Shown in pieces: positions 1 to 9,082 of a stretch of 64,000 nt of DNA; the first letter of the stretch is position 1; every line of letters begins with the position of its first letter. The stretch comes from an uncultured Prevotellaceae bacterium (GTDB lineage Bacteria; Bacteroidota; Bacteroidia; Bacteroidales; Bacteroidaceae): NCBI GenBank assembly GCA_902780635.1, contig CACZGH010000010.1, forward strand, positions 62,001 through 126,000. The letters run 5' to 3'. The notes under the pieces are model-generated. The model was given only the letters and a program-made list of their open reading frames with translations, did not search any database and was not told where the DNA came from. The translations under genes were made by a program, and so were the position numbers.

Positions 1-48
1 AATACTAAAAGGAAATTACGTCAGCAACCTGTCTCTAATTTTTCAAAA

Positions 49-1323
49 TCACATCAGTACATCAACCATTTCTGGACTGAATACAGGGATGTTCATTTTT
101 TGTTTTATCTTCTTCCTCTCTGCATAAGAATCATCAATGAAAATCGGGGCTTTTGTGCTGATGTAATTATATTTATCTTCGTTTTCACCAATTTGAATTA
201 TTTCGTCGAAAAGCATTTCTATTCGGTACTTCTTTAGCTCTTGTAACAAATCTCCATTATGTTTGCTCAACAAAAATACCTTTTTCTTTTCGTTTACACA
301 TTTATACAAAAATTTTAGCATGTCTAAATTGACTATTGACTTTTCTAAAATAAGACAGTCATCATAGTCACAATAAACAGAATCATATTCCAAATTCGTC
401 TTATATTTAGTGTCTAATGCTCTGTCAAGTTCCACTCTGTAATCGTTTCTTTGTACTTCAACATTAAAATCAAAAGTATCAAACAATGAAAGAAGAGCTA
501 AATTAACTCCAACAGCACGAGAAAGAAGAGAAGAACCGCCTAAACGAGATGCTATTTCTAAAAGGCAAAGTTCGTCATTCTTATTACGTTTCACTTGATA
601 AAACCAAGAACCACGAAAACGTAAAGCCTCATTGATCTTTTCAGCAATAGTTCTAAATTCACGTTGTTCCTCTACGAAGAATGTATTTACACTTATTCCG
701 TTTTTTATTCTATTCCGTTTTCGGGCAGCACAATACAAGAGATTGCCCCCTTTGTCTGTAAAACAGTCTACCGTAAACTCTTCGCCTGGTAAGTACTCAA
801 GCAGCATTATATCTTCTTTCCCCTGCAAGAATAAAGCTGTCTCCTCCCTATTATAAAGTTTTTTTATTCCTCTTGAACCATATCCAACATTAGGTTTAGC
901 AAAGATTGGATAGTCTTCCAATGGTATTTCGGGAAAACAGTAAATTTTAGGAACAAGAACTACATCTTTCAACTTTTTGTAAGTATACTCTTTTGACTGA
1001 CATATTCTTGTTGTTTCCAAAGAAGAAGAAACGACTTTGCATCCCAATTCTTTTTCATGTTCCTTCAACACTGTAATCACAAAATCTAAGGTGGGATAAA
1101 TGGCATCAATATGATAATCCTTCACTATTATTGCCATGGCAGGAAGAAACTCATCCGATGAGGCAAAAGGAATTCCTGATATATAATCCTTGTATACGTA
1201 TCTTCCATGATCATCAATTGAGTTTCCACCGATTAAATGGAAATAAGTGGAATTACAAACAGAACTATAAATATCCAATCCTATCTCAGAGCCACAAGGG
1301 AATACTAATATATTTTTTTTCAT
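49..1323 (-). CDS. ATP-grasp ligase with C-terminal HAD-like domain
   Basis: A 424-residue soluble protein. The N-terminal two thirds read as a carbamoyl-phosphate-synthase-like ATP-grasp ligase: K143 lies just before the glycine-rich loop GYGSRGIKK (147-155), EYLPGEEF is at 176-183, and the acidic EIASRLGG at 256-263 suits Mg-ATP binding. Such enzymes join a carboxylate to an amine through an acyl phosphate. Residues about 312-424 form a separate HAD-like domain: nucleophile motif CDYDDCL (D319, D321), LLSK near 351-354 and FIDD at 395-398. It is the last visible gene of the polysaccharide locus, 15 bp after the aminotransferase, so I infer that it acylates the amino sugar made by its neighbours. 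Acceptor and acyl donor are unknown. The gene is visibly more AT-rich than the export genes upstream, which suits transfer. Family confident, substrate not. Confidence 0.8.
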   Translation of the reverse strand: MKKNILVFPCGSEIGLDIYSSVCNSTYFHLIGGNSIDDHGRYVYKDYISGIPFASSDEFLPAMAIIVKDYHIDAIYPTLDFVITVLKEHEKELGCKVVSSSLETTRICQSKEYTYKKLKDVVLVPKIYCFPEIPLEDYPIFAKPNVGYGSRGIKKLYNREETALFLQGKEDIMLLEYLPGEEFTVDCFTDKGGNLLYCAARKRNRIKNGISVNTFFVEEQREFRTIAEKINEALRFRGSWFYQVKRNKNDELCLLEIASRLGGSSLLSRAVGVNLALLSLFDTFDFNVEVQRNDYRVELDRALDTKYKTNLEYDSVYCDYDDCLILEKSIVNLDMLKFLYKCVNEKKKVFLLSKHNGDLLQELKKYRIEMLFDEIIQIGENEDKYNYISTKAPIFIDDSYAERKKIKQKMNIPVFSPEMVDVLM

Positions 1324-1338
1324 ATGGGTAGGATAGTT

Positions 1339-2421
1339 TTAAAAAGTAGCCAATTCTATAATCCTTTTTATATCCTCTTCACTCAGTGTAAAGTAGAGTG
1401 GTAAGCAGAGTATCCTGCGAGCAATATCCTCTGAGACAGGCATTGGAGTATAGGGCACCAACCTATTAAAAGTATTAATAGACGGATAAAAATATCTACG
1501 AGGGAAGATATTGTTTTCATTCAGTTTTGTCTGTACTCGCAACAACGACTCCTCGTCCTTGAAAATGACAGGAAAGTAGCTGTAGTTACATCCCTGGTTA
1601 ATCTTCTGGAATGTGAGAGAGGGATTTTTAGAAAGAGCTTTCTTGTATATGTCATATTTGTGTTTGCGGTCTGCAAGAGCAGCATCTAGATATTTCAGGT
1701 TGGCCAGTCCTACTGCAGCATGCACCTCTGTCATTTTTCCATTGGTACCGTCCTCCACAATGTCTGCATGGTTCTCAAAACCAAAGAAACGAATGCGTCG
1801 AAGTTTTTCATCGAGGGCTTTGTCGAGTGTAAAACAACCTCCTCCCTCGGTGGTATTAAGCATTTTGGTTGCATGGAAAGATGTTACGGAGATGTCGCCA
1901 TAGTTGAAAACGCTTTTCCCCTTGTACTTGACACCCACAGAATGGCAGGCATCATAGATGACTTTCAATCTATACTTTTTGGCAATAGCATCGATGGCAT
2001 CAATGTCGCAGCAGTTGCCAAAGACATGGACAGGCATGATACCAACTGTATGATAGGTGATTTTCTCTTCTATCTTCTTGGGATCGATGCAAAGTGTTTC
2101 GGGATCAATATCAGCAAATACAGGAGTACAACCCTCCCATAAAATAGAATTGATGGTGGCAATAAAAGTAAACGGTGTGGTAATAATTTCCCCTTTTAGT
2201 CGCAAGGCACGGATAGCCATTTGCAATCCCATGGTACCATTCGTACATGACACGAGATTGGGTACGCCCAAAAAAGCAGCACATTCTTTTTCAAACCGTT
2301 GCACAAGTGGCCCGTTATGGGTCATAATGCCCGAGGACCAAATGCCCTTCATCAGTTCGTTGACTTCCTCTAAAGGAGCCAAAGTAGGCATAGTGACATA
2401 GATATTCTTATTTCCCATCAT
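1339..2421 (-). CDS. DegT/DnrJ/EryC1/StrS sugar aminotransferase
   Basis: A 360-residue PLP-dependent aminotransferase of the nucleotide-sugar class, which converts a keto-sugar nucleotide to an amino sugar with glutamate as usual donor. Seen: YDACHS (156-161), whose Asp contacts the pyridine nitrogen; SFHATKMLNTTEGG (181-194) with the Schiff-base lysine K186; the substrate-binding start region WSSGIMTHNGPLV (28-40). Length is normal. It overlaps the oxidoreductase upstream by 14 bp, so the two are translationally coupled. The start could be Met1 or Met2. After a 2,3-dehydratase and a C3 ketoreductase, the expected reaction is amination at C4, as in SpnR/DesI-type pathways. C3 amination is the alternative and cannot be excluded from sequence alone. 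Confidence 0.9.
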   Translation of the reverse strand: MMGNKNIYVTMPTLAPLEEVNELMKGIWSSGIMTHNGPLVQRFEKECAAFLGVPNLVSCTNGTMGLQMAIRALRLKGEIITTPFTFIATINSILWEGCTPVFADIDPETLCIDPKKIEEKITYHTVGIMPVHVFGNCCDIDAIDAIAKKYRLKVIYDACHSVGVKYKGKSVFNYGDISVTSFHATKMLNTTEGGGCFTLDKALDEKLRRIRFFGFENHADIVEDGTNGKMTEVHAAVGLANLKYLDAALADRKHKYDIYKKALSKNPSLTFQKINQGCNYSYFPVIFKDEESLLRVQTKLNENNIFPRRYFYPSINTFNRLVPYTPMPVSEDIARRILCLPLYFTLSEEDIKRIIELATF

Positions 2422-3442
2422 TGCTTAGTTTTTTATAATCAGAGACAAAAGATGCCTGTCTCTCGATGACTTGATAATTCTCTTCACGTACAGTATCATC
2501 GGCCAGACAACTGTAAAATCTGCGGATAGACTTCACAAAGGAAAAGTCTGCAGGGAGTTTCATAGTGATATAGTCCTGATTATGCTTGATGATCATTTCG
2601 GGTTCAAAGCCATCAGGGGCAGTAAGTATGCGACCAGTGGTCAATGTGCCGGAGCTGCCCCATGCTTCAAGTTCACACTTATAATCACAATCCATTCCAA
2701 AGGACATCTGAACAATGGTACCCTCATCATTAACCATGGTGCATGAACCGAAAATGTCTACCTCAAAGTCTTTTTCATAATAGGCATTGGCACAGACCAT
2801 ACGTGCGGTGTCGCCCAAAAGCCATGAGGCATACTTCATGCAGTAGCCACCCGCATCAAGTAAAGCGCCACCTCCAAGGTCTTTGTTGTAGCGGAAGTCA
2901 CCAGCTGACCTGCGAGGAAATCCAAATGAGATGCGATATAATCTCACTTTACCTATCTCTCCCTGTTCTATCAATTTCTGTACAGCCTGCAGCTGCCTAT
3001 GATAAATGAACATATAGTTCTCGTGGACGGCTAACTTTTTCTGTCGGGCAATGTCGAGAAGAAGCAAGGTGTCTTCGAGACAAGTTGTAAAAGGTTTTTC
3101 CACGTATGCGTGTTTCCCGTATTCAAGAGCCTGCTTGGCCCACTTAAAATGGAGTGCAGGAGGCAAAGGGAGATATACGACATCTACTTCGGGAGAAGAA
3201 ATCATTGTTTGGTAACCCTCGTAAATTTTTCCTCCATAGTTGTCGATAAAGGTCTGTGCCTTATTTCTTTCTTTATCAAGAATGGCGTGAGTATTTTCGG
3301 TTGATTTAGCATCAACGGCCCATTCCTCAGGACTGGCTATGGAGACACCTGCAAATGAGAATTCGCTGACCTTCTGCAGTGAGGGAAGGAAACGGCGAAA
3401 CGCTATCTCAGACGGACAAATTATACCTACACTTATGCTCAT
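2408..3442 (-). CDS. Gfo/Idh/MocA-family sugar oxidoreductase
   Basis: A 344-residue NAD(P)-dependent oxidoreductase. The N-terminal Rossmann strand starts at once (SVGIICPSEIAFRRFLPSL), with the usual GxGxxG loop replaced by a Cys-Pro-Ser version. The family signature EKP, with the catalytic lysine K116, lies in HAYVEKPFTT (111-120), and the C-terminal alpha/beta domain carries GGGALLDAGGYC. Gene order suggests reduction of the C3 keto group left by the 2,3-dehydratase, as SpnN/OleW-type enzymes do in actinomycete deoxysugar routes. Its start overlaps the dehydratase stop by 4 bp and its end overlaps the aminotransferase start, so the three genes form one coupled unit. The exact keto-sugar substrate is inferred. 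Confidence 0.88.
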   Translation of the reverse strand: MSISVGIICPSEIAFRRFLPSLQKVSEFSFAGVSIASPEEWAVDAKSTENTHAILDKERNKAQTFIDNYGGKIYEGYQTMISSPEVDVVYLPLPPALHFKWAKQALEYGKHAYVEKPFTTCLEDTLLLLDIARQKKLAVHENYMFIYHRQLQAVQKLIEQGEIGKVRLYRISFGFPRRSAGDFRYNKDLGGGALLDAGGYCMKYASWLLGDTARMVCANAYYEKDFEVDIFGSCTMVNDEGTIVQMSFGMDCDYKCELEAWGSSGTLTTGRILTAPDGFEPEMIIKHNQDYITMKLPADFSFVKSIRRFYSCLADDTVREENYQVIERQASFVSDYKKLSNDGK

Positions 3443-4821
3443 ATTGTCTTATAGGATATTGCGGAAATCAGACTTCGCGCCTGAATGTTCAGGTAATTGT
3501 TGAAATGGAGAAACTCATATATTTGCCGCAGTGTCATCCAAGTATAACGTTTAGGTACTTCCAAGGGGAAGTCATCGTCCGCCTCGATAATCATATTGCG
3601 GTTCTGCTCCTTATAGAAACGTCCGCCCTCTTCTGATTGCAATGTGTCAAAAACGACCTGTTCCTGTCTGGCATTAACCACATATTGATAAAAATCGGGC
3701 TGAAGATTAGGATTGTCAGGAATATTGCCTGTCAAACATTGCACCGTAGGGGCTAGCTCCATCACGTCGAAGTTACCACACTCCAATTTGGCTTGAACAA
3801 GGAAATGGTAGACACCGTTGATTTTTCTGATGATGAAAACGCAAAGACCTTGTTGCATGGGTTGGACAAGAGGTTGACACCATGATGACACTTCACGATT
3901 AGAGATGGTAACATTGACACCGATAATTTTGAAAAACCTCTCATCGTCTCTGACAATCTCATTTTTTGTCATTCGCCATCCTGGCATATCAAGAATGGGG
4001 CACTGAGCGACCATTAGATCATATTGCGACTTAAGGCCAGTAAGCCATGAAAGATGATTACGGGTGCTGGTAAAACAGTGATTTGTAATGGACGACAGTA
4101 TCATGTCCCTGCCAAACTGAGACATGTCATGCAAATCATCAAGCGGTGTGATGAAATCACTGATTTTCAGACCTGAGAGAACAGTACGAGTATCCATGTT
4201 CACCATGTTGTCTTCATACATCAACTGCTTGATTTGTCCGAGTGTCATCCATCGGAAATCTTCAAGAACAGGGACTTCTTCATCTACCTTGATGATAATA
4301 TTTCTGTTGCGTTTACGTAGAAAACGTGCGCCTTGTTCGGACTGGAGTTGGTCGAGAATGATGTTCTCAGGTTTAGCATTGACAAAATACTCCAAATAGT
4401 TAGGAGACTTCCCTGTATGGATTCTAAGATAATTGCTCTTTGTAGCCTGAAGGGTTGGGGATATTTGTACGCAGTTAACATTGCCGGGTTCAATCTTCGC
4501 CTGCATCAAGAAATAGAGAACACCGTCAATCTCTTTTGTCAAAATTCCAAGGTAGCCCACTTCTGGTTGTAGAATGATTGGCTGTCGCCAGTTTTGAGGT
4601 TCACCATAATCGGTTTTGATATCAATTCCGACAATGGAGAAGAATCGGCCTGAATCGTGATGTATGGAGCCATCCTCGTCTAAATGCCACATTGTCATAT
4701 TGGCAAAGGGGATTTTCTCTATTCTCACATCCACCTCACGGTTACGTTGTCTTATCCACTGCCGTATTTCCTCTATGGAATTGAACGGATTCTTATTTGT
4801 CAATAAAGAGCGAATAATCAT
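3439..4821 (-). CDS. NDP-hexose 2,3-dehydratase family protein
   Basis: A 460-residue protein built from two homologous halves, the hallmark of EvaA/TylX3/SpnO-type 2,3-dehydratases. First copy: RFFSIVGIDI, then FLMQAKIEPGN and ISPTLQATKSNY. Second copy: RFFKIIGVNV, then FLVQAKLECGN and LAPTVQCLTGNI. The family removes the C2 hydroxyl of a dTDP-4-keto-6-deoxyhexose, giving a 3,4-diketo-2-deoxy intermediate that needs an immediate partner enzyme. Such a partner, a Gfo/Idh reductase, overlaps it by 4 bp. The family is best known from antibiotic sugars; here it sits in a surface-polysaccharide locus. A 264-bp AT-rich gap separates it from the Wzc gene. The nucleotidyltransferase and 4,6-dehydratase that would feed it are not in the window. 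Confidence 0.85.
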   Translation of the reverse strand: MIIRSLLTNKNPFNSIEEIRQWIRQRNREVDVRIEKIPFANMTMWHLDEDGSIHHDSGRFFSIVGIDIKTDYGEPQNWRQPIILQPEVGYLGILTKEIDGVLYFLMQAKIEPGNVNCVQISPTLQATKSNYLRIHTGKSPNYLEYFVNAKPENIILDQLQSEQGARFLRKRNRNIIIKVDEEVPVLEDFRWMTLGQIKQLMYEDNMVNMDTRTVLSGLKISDFITPLDDLHDMSQFGRDMILSSITNHCFTSTRNHLSWLTGLKSQYDLMVAQCPILDMPGWRMTKNEIVRDDERFFKIIGVNVTISNREVSSWCQPLVQPMQQGLCVFIIRKINGVYHFLVQAKLECGNFDVMELAPTVQCLTGNIPDNPNLQPDFYQYVVNARQEQVVFDTLQSEEGGRFYKEQNRNMIIEADDDFPLEVPKRYTWMTLRQIYEFLHFNNYLNIQARSLISAISYKTI

Positions 4822-5085
4822 TATCTTATTAAATGTGTAAATCTGCGCATTATTCTACAATGACCAATTACTCTATAAAACGTTAATTTAACATCGTTAT
4901 TTTTTTAAATAATTAGAGACTTGACATGAATGACCGTCTTTTAAGACTCTTATGACAATAGAGAAATCGGTTATATTTAAATATCTCTAGACACCTTTTT
5001 TAAACTTAGATATGCGCCACAAGCAATGCAAACGTGGAAATATTACAAACATCCATTCAGAAAGATAGTTCATTGGACAAATTTG
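4822..5085. other. AT-rich gap between Wzc and sugar genes
   Basis: 264 bases without a credible gene. Strongly AT-rich, with short A/T runs. I find no full TTTG/TAnnTTTG promoter pair on the minus strand and no strong terminator hairpin, so whether the sugar genes are read through from wzc is open. It is the point where composition shifts from the conserved export genes to the AT-rich variable part of the locus. Confidence 0.5.
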
Positions 5086-7545
5086 TTAATTATTCTTCTT
5101 TTTCTTGCTACTTCCGTTGCCATAATAACCATAGCCGTAGCGCTTGCCATAGCCATAGCGGCCATAGCCGTAACCGTAGCGGTGGTAACCGTAATGATGC
5201 TCGGCGTCAGTACCGTTGAGCAGTATGGCCATGTTGTTGTACTTCTTCTCGTCATAGTTTTTCTGCAGCTCAGGCAGCATGGAGCGTTCCATCAGACCGG
5301 CACGGATGACAAACAATGTCACGTCGGACTCATGACTGACAATTGTTGCGTCGGCCACAATCTCCACAGGTGGACAGTCAACGAAAATGTAGTCGTAGTG
5401 CTGGCGTAGCTCGTCGAACATAGGTTTCAGTTTGGGAGAATAGAGCAACTCTGTGGGATTGGGCGGCATCTTACCCATCGGCAGGATGTCGAGGGCCTTG
5501 ACAGAAGAGTTGTCATCATCTTGCTTCACGCCAGGTAGTGGTTGATGGACAATCACATCATGAAAATCTTCCACCTGTCCACTGAGATAGTTGGTGAGTC
5601 CCTTTTTGGGTTTGCCAACAAACTCTGACAGAGATCCACGACGCAGATCGAGGTCGATGCAGATGACACGACTGTTACGGATGGCAAAGGAAGCTCCAAG
5701 GTTTGCAGTGATGAAAGTCTTGCCACTTCCAGGGTTGAATGAGGTGAGCATGATGATCTTGCACTTCTTTTCCGTATTGGTCATGAATTCGAGGTTGGTA
5801 CGCACCACGCGATAGGCCTCGTTGGTGATGTCACGGCTGTGCTGGCGTACCACAAAGTGGTACTGTGAATCGATTATCTCATCATCTTTCTTAGGCTTCC
5901 ACTGTGGCAGCTCACCCACGTAGGGAATGGTAAGTTCCTCTAGGTCTTTACGACCACGTACTTTCGTGTTGGACATCTCTCTCAGAATAAACCAAGCAGC
6001 AGGAAGAGCCAGTGCGATGCCAAATGCATAAAGCAATATGCGGTTGCTATTGGGAGCAATGGGTCTGTTGCTGCCCCACGGCTCTGCGATGGTGCGCGTG
6101 TTATAAGCGGTAAAAGCCTGGGAGAGTTCATTCTCCTCACGTTTTTGGAGCAAGAAAAGATAGAGCGACTCTTTCACTTTCTGCTGACGCTCGATGGACA
6201 ACAGGTGATTGGCCTGTTTAGGGTTGGCCGAGAGTTTGCCTATTGCCTGTGTATGACGGGACTGTACGGAGGTGAGATGAGCAGTGAGCGAGGCCTGCGT
6301 GTTGTCCAAAGAGTTGACGATGGCTCCACGGAGTTCGTTCAAGGCTACATCGAGATCTAGCACAAGAGGATTCTGCTCACTACTATTGGCCACCAAGTTA
6401 TTACGCTGCAGCAGTTTCTCATTGTAGGCGGCAATTTGCGCTTCCACTGCAGGGTTGCCGATGCCACTGCTGGCGGGTAAGACCTGATTGGCGTGTGCGG
6501 GGTCGGTAACATAGTTGCGCACGTAGCGTACCATGTAGAGTTGATTGCTGAGCGCTTGCCGTTCCTGATCAGCTGCATTCTGCTGTGCCATGGCCTGGCC
6601 AGCTACAGCCGACACATCAGGCATGGCATTGGAACTCTTGTAAGAGGCGATGTTTGCATCCACATCACCCAACTCGTCCTCAATGACGGCCAATCGCTCC
6701 TTGATGAACTCGTTGGTGGAGACACTGATCTGATTGCGGTTCTTCACCCAATGCTCTCCATAAATGCTGACAATGGTGCGCAGGATGTTCTCTGCACGTG
6801 GAATGGAGTTGTCCACACACGTGATGTCGATGATGCTCCTGGTATCAATCTGCTGAGAAGCATCTATACGACTGCCATAAATTTGAGCAGCAGCGAGATA
6901 ACCTGTCCGTCTAACCAAAATGTCGCCCTTCATGTTTTTATTATAATATAACGTTGGCTTAATGGTCATGGTGTCTAACGGTGAGGTGACCGTCTTGCCA
7001 ATCTGCACCTTGAAGGGCTTATCAATGGGTGTGCCACGAAGGACAATGTCGGAGACGGTGGCAGTGGAGTCGCCATTGAGCGTGATCCTAAAACTGGCTG
7101 AAGCATTGTCATCAATATTGTGAAGTTCGACCTCTACTGGCAAAGTCTCAGCATAAAGCGGCTCGTCACGAAAAACACCCGGACGATAATAGCTGAAGTC
7201 AAGGTGAAGACGCTTCACAAGTTCAAGGATGACAGCTGGGGAATGGATAGCAGCTATCTCGTCATAAAGATGAGACGTGATGTTGTTCACACCTAACTCC
7301 TCCATCATCATGATATCGTTGGACTTCTCGCCGCCAGCAGTTTTCACCAGGATAGAGGCTGTGCGAGAATAGGTCTTCGGAGTGCGAAGCAAGTAGAGCG
7401 TAGCAAGGCTCATGCAAACGAGAATGGAAAGGATGAACCACGGCCAATGACGCAGACAAATCTGAAACATATCAGAAACGCTGAGATGAGTGGCCGACTG
7501 CAGGCGGTGGGAAGAACCGGAGTTATCTGTTTTTGTTGTTGCCAT
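5086..7545 (-). CDS. Wzc-like polysaccharide co-polymerase / tyrosine autokinase
   Basis: An 819-residue inner-membrane protein that controls chain length and export of the surface polysaccharide through reversible autophosphorylation. Residues about 33-56 form the first membrane helix after a short cytoplasmic N-terminus (Wzz domain). A long periplasmic coiled-coil-rich part follows, then a second helix (ILLYAFGIALALPAAWFI). The cytoplasmic BY-kinase domain has Walker A NPGSGKT (about 604-610), Walker A' ICIDLDLRRG (about 628-637) and Walker B YIFVDCPPV (about 719-727). The C-terminal 40 residues hold 11 tyrosines in Tyr-Gly-Arg repeats and end in a polylysine/asparagine tail; this is the phospho-acceptor cluster. 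It lies 45 bp after the export lipoprotein gene, as in typical Bacteroidetes EPS loci. Confidence 0.93.
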   Translation of the reverse strand: MATTKTDNSGSSHRLQSATHLSVSDMFQICLRHWPWFILSILVCMSLATLYLLRTPKTYSRTASILVKTAGGEKSNDIMMMEELGVNNITSHLYDEIAAIHSPAVILELVKRLHLDFSYYRPGVFRDEPLYAETLPVEVELHNIDDNASASFRITLNGDSTATVSDIVLRGTPIDKPFKVQIGKTVTSPLDTMTIKPTLYYNKNMKGDILVRRTGYLAAAQIYGSRIDASQQIDTRSIIDITCVDNSIPRAENILRTIVSIYGEHWVKNRNQISVSTNEFIKERLAVIEDELGDVDANIASYKSSNAMPDVSAVAGQAMAQQNAADQERQALSNQLYMVRYVRNYVTDPAHANQVLPASSGIGNPAVEAQIAAYNEKLLQRNNLVANSSEQNPLVLDLDVALNELRGAIVNSLDNTQASLTAHLTSVQSRHTQAIGKLSANPKQANHLLSIERQQKVKESLYLFLLQKREENELSQAFTAYNTRTIAEPWGSNRPIAPNSNRILLYAFGIALALPAAWFILREMSNTKVRGRKDLEELTIPYVGELPQWKPKKDDEIIDSQYHFVVRQHSRDITNEAYRVVRTNLEFMTNTEKKCKIIMLTSFNPGSGKTFITANLGASFAIRNSRVICIDLDLRRGSLSEFVGKPKKGLTNYLSGQVEDFHDVIVHQPLPGVKQDDDNSSVKALDILPMGKMPPNPTELLYSPKLKPMFDELRQHYDYIFVDCPPVEIVADATIVSHESDVTLFVIRAGLMERSMLPELQKNYDEKKYNNMAILLNGTDAEHHYGYHRYGYGYGRYGYGKRYGYGYYGNGSSKKKKNN

Positions 7546-7590
7546 TTTCTAAAATTGTGTTCTATATATGTTATATTTTATGTAGGCATG

Positions 7591-8361
7591 TTATTTGACG
7601 AAGATAAGAGCCATCGTCGTGATGAAAGAGGCCAATGACATCCAAAATGCGGGTGTATAAGCACTATTGGACATCACTGTGCTATTGCGCTTATATTTAT
7701 CGTTGGGCTCTACATAGATGACATCGTTTTGATGGATATAATATGCAGGTGAATTGTAGACGCTCTCGGAACTGGTAAGATCCACACGATAAGGCACTTG
7801 ATGACCTCCCTCCTGCCGCAAGACGAGGACGTTCTTGCGCAAACCGTCTATCTGCAAGTCGCTGGCCATAGCGATGGCCTCCAAAAGTGTGATTTTGTCC
7901 TTGGTGATAGGTTTCACGCCAGCACCAGCATTGCCTAATACAGAGAAATTCATGTCGTGGAAGGTGACAGTGACAACAGGGTCCTTGCAGAGATTTTCAT
8001 TAATGAGTCGTTGCTTGATAGCCTGGGCCACCTCAGTGCGGGTAAGGCCATCTACCTGTACAGCCCCTAACACGGGGAAATCAATCGTTCCGTCCTTATC
8101 CACTGTGTAGGCATAGACCTGCGAGGTTCCCACGTTGCCTGCGTTGACGCGAGAAAGATTGAAAAGTTGCATCAATTGCTCATCACGGCTGTGTACAAAG
8201 ATGCTGAGCTTGTCGCCTTTCTGGAAACGGATGGTGCCGTCGGTCTGTGTACGGATAGGTTTATTCATATCAACATCCTGAAGATAAGCTATATCTTGAG
8301 GTGTCTTACATGAGGTGAGCAAAGCTGCACCCAACAAAAATAAAAAAAGAAATTTCTTCAT
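7591..8361 (-). CDS. Wza-like polysaccharide export lipoprotein
   Basis: A 256-residue outer-membrane export protein of the Poly_export/SLBB class. The lipoprotein signal peptide ends LLTSC, with the lipidated Cys at residue 18. Residues about 40-125 are the Poly_export domain (FQKGDKLSIFVHS near its start, VDKDGTIDFPVLGAVQVDGLT in the middle) and an SLBB-type fold follows (ITLLEAIAMASDLQ). The last about 22 residues are hydrophobic and probably form the membrane-crossing helix of the Wza ring. It carries the polymer across the outer membrane with the Wzc homologue encoded 45 bp downstream. The UpxY regulator gene ends 18 bp upstream. Confidence 0.92.
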   Translation of the reverse strand: MKKFLFLFLLGAALLTSCKTPQDIAYLQDVDMNKPIRTQTDGTIRFQKGDKLSIFVHSRDEQLMQLFNLSRVNAGNVGTSQVYAYTVDKDGTIDFPVLGAVQVDGLTRTEVAQAIKQRLINENLCKDPVVTVTFHDMNFSVLGNAGAGVKPITKDKITLLEAIAMASDLQIDGLRKNVLVLRQEGGHQVPYRVDLTSSESVYNSPAYYIHQNDVIYVEPNDKYKRNSTVMSNSAYTPAFWMSLASFITTMALIFVK

Positions 8362-8379
8362 ATCGATATTTTTTATTTG

Positions 8380-9018
8380 TTATTTGCTCTTTGAAACCAA
8401 AACTAATTTTGTAGGTGAGACTTCCATATAGGCACAACCCAATTGCTGGATACGGACACCAATATAGCGACCTTTGTCTCCACTGATTCGTACAATATGG
8501 CCCGTCACATCGTCATCCCATCCTAAAATAGAGACCTCGTCACCTACAGAGAAGCCTGTTGAGGCAAACTGTACAACCGCATCGTCCTCCGAGAGCATAG
8601 CTCGAAGTGTCTGCATCTGTCTATCTGGAACAACAGCAAGCCGATGTCTGCCGAATTGATCTTTTTCTGAAGCCTTGTCAGTAAGGAAATAGTGGATATA
8701 AGGATAATTGACAATAATTTTGCGCTCCTCCTCAGTCACATGGACAAAGACATACTGAGTGATGACAGGATGCTCTATCTTGACACGCCGGCCATTACTA
8801 CGGACTCGTATTTCCCATCTGGTGGCGGCGTATGCTTCATATCCTTTTTCGTTCAGGCGATTTCTCACCACCTTCTCTGCACATGTGCCCACGTATGCGA
8901 TAAACCACTTTCTAGGGGTAGTTTGCAGGGTAGAATTTTCACTTGAAAGTATGCCTACGGCCTCGCCTGCGACAGTCGTAGGCGTAGAAATCAGTTTTTT
9001 TCCCATTGCATTAGACAT
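8380..9018 (-). CDS. UpxY-type NusG-like transcription antiterminator
   Basis: A 212-residue NusG paralogue of the kind that heads Bacteroides capsule operons and keeps RNA polymerase reading through the long locus. After a variable 35-residue N-terminus, the NusG N-terminal domain begins at KWFIAYVGTCAEKVVRNRLNEKG, followed by the RRVKIEHPVITQYVFVHV strand. The C-terminal KOW-like domain is VGDEVSILGWDDDVTGHIVRI. It is the first gene of the polysaccharide transcription unit, ending 18 bp before the export lipoprotein gene. No upxZ-like inhibitor gene follows, unlike in B. fragilis capsule operons. Met1 and Met5 are both possible starts; the conserved domain begins well after both. Confidence 0.88.
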   Translation of the reverse strand: MSNAMGKKLISTPTTVAGEAVGILSSENSTLQTTPRKWFIAYVGTCAEKVVRNRLNEKGYEAYAATRWEIRVRSNGRRVKIEHPVITQYVFVHVTEEERKIIVNYPYIHYFLTDKASEKDQFGRHRLAVVPDRQMQTLRAMLSEDDAVVQFASTGFSVGDEVSILGWDDDVTGHIVRISGDKGRYIGVRIQQLGCAYMEVSPTKLVLVSKSK

Positions 9019-9074
9019 ACTTCTAAATGCAGAATCATTACATCTTCCTCTTTATAAAAGTGAAAGACTGGCTG

Positions 9075-9082
9075 CAAAGGTA
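9075..9082 (-). promoter_or_regulatory. -7 element upstream of the UpxY gene
   Basis: On the minus strand this reads TACCTTTG, matching the Bacteroidetes TAnnTTTG -7 element. No TTTG lies at the ideal 19-21 bp, so the -33 half is weak. It would start a leader of roughly 50 nt before the upxY start codon. Confidence 0.55.
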
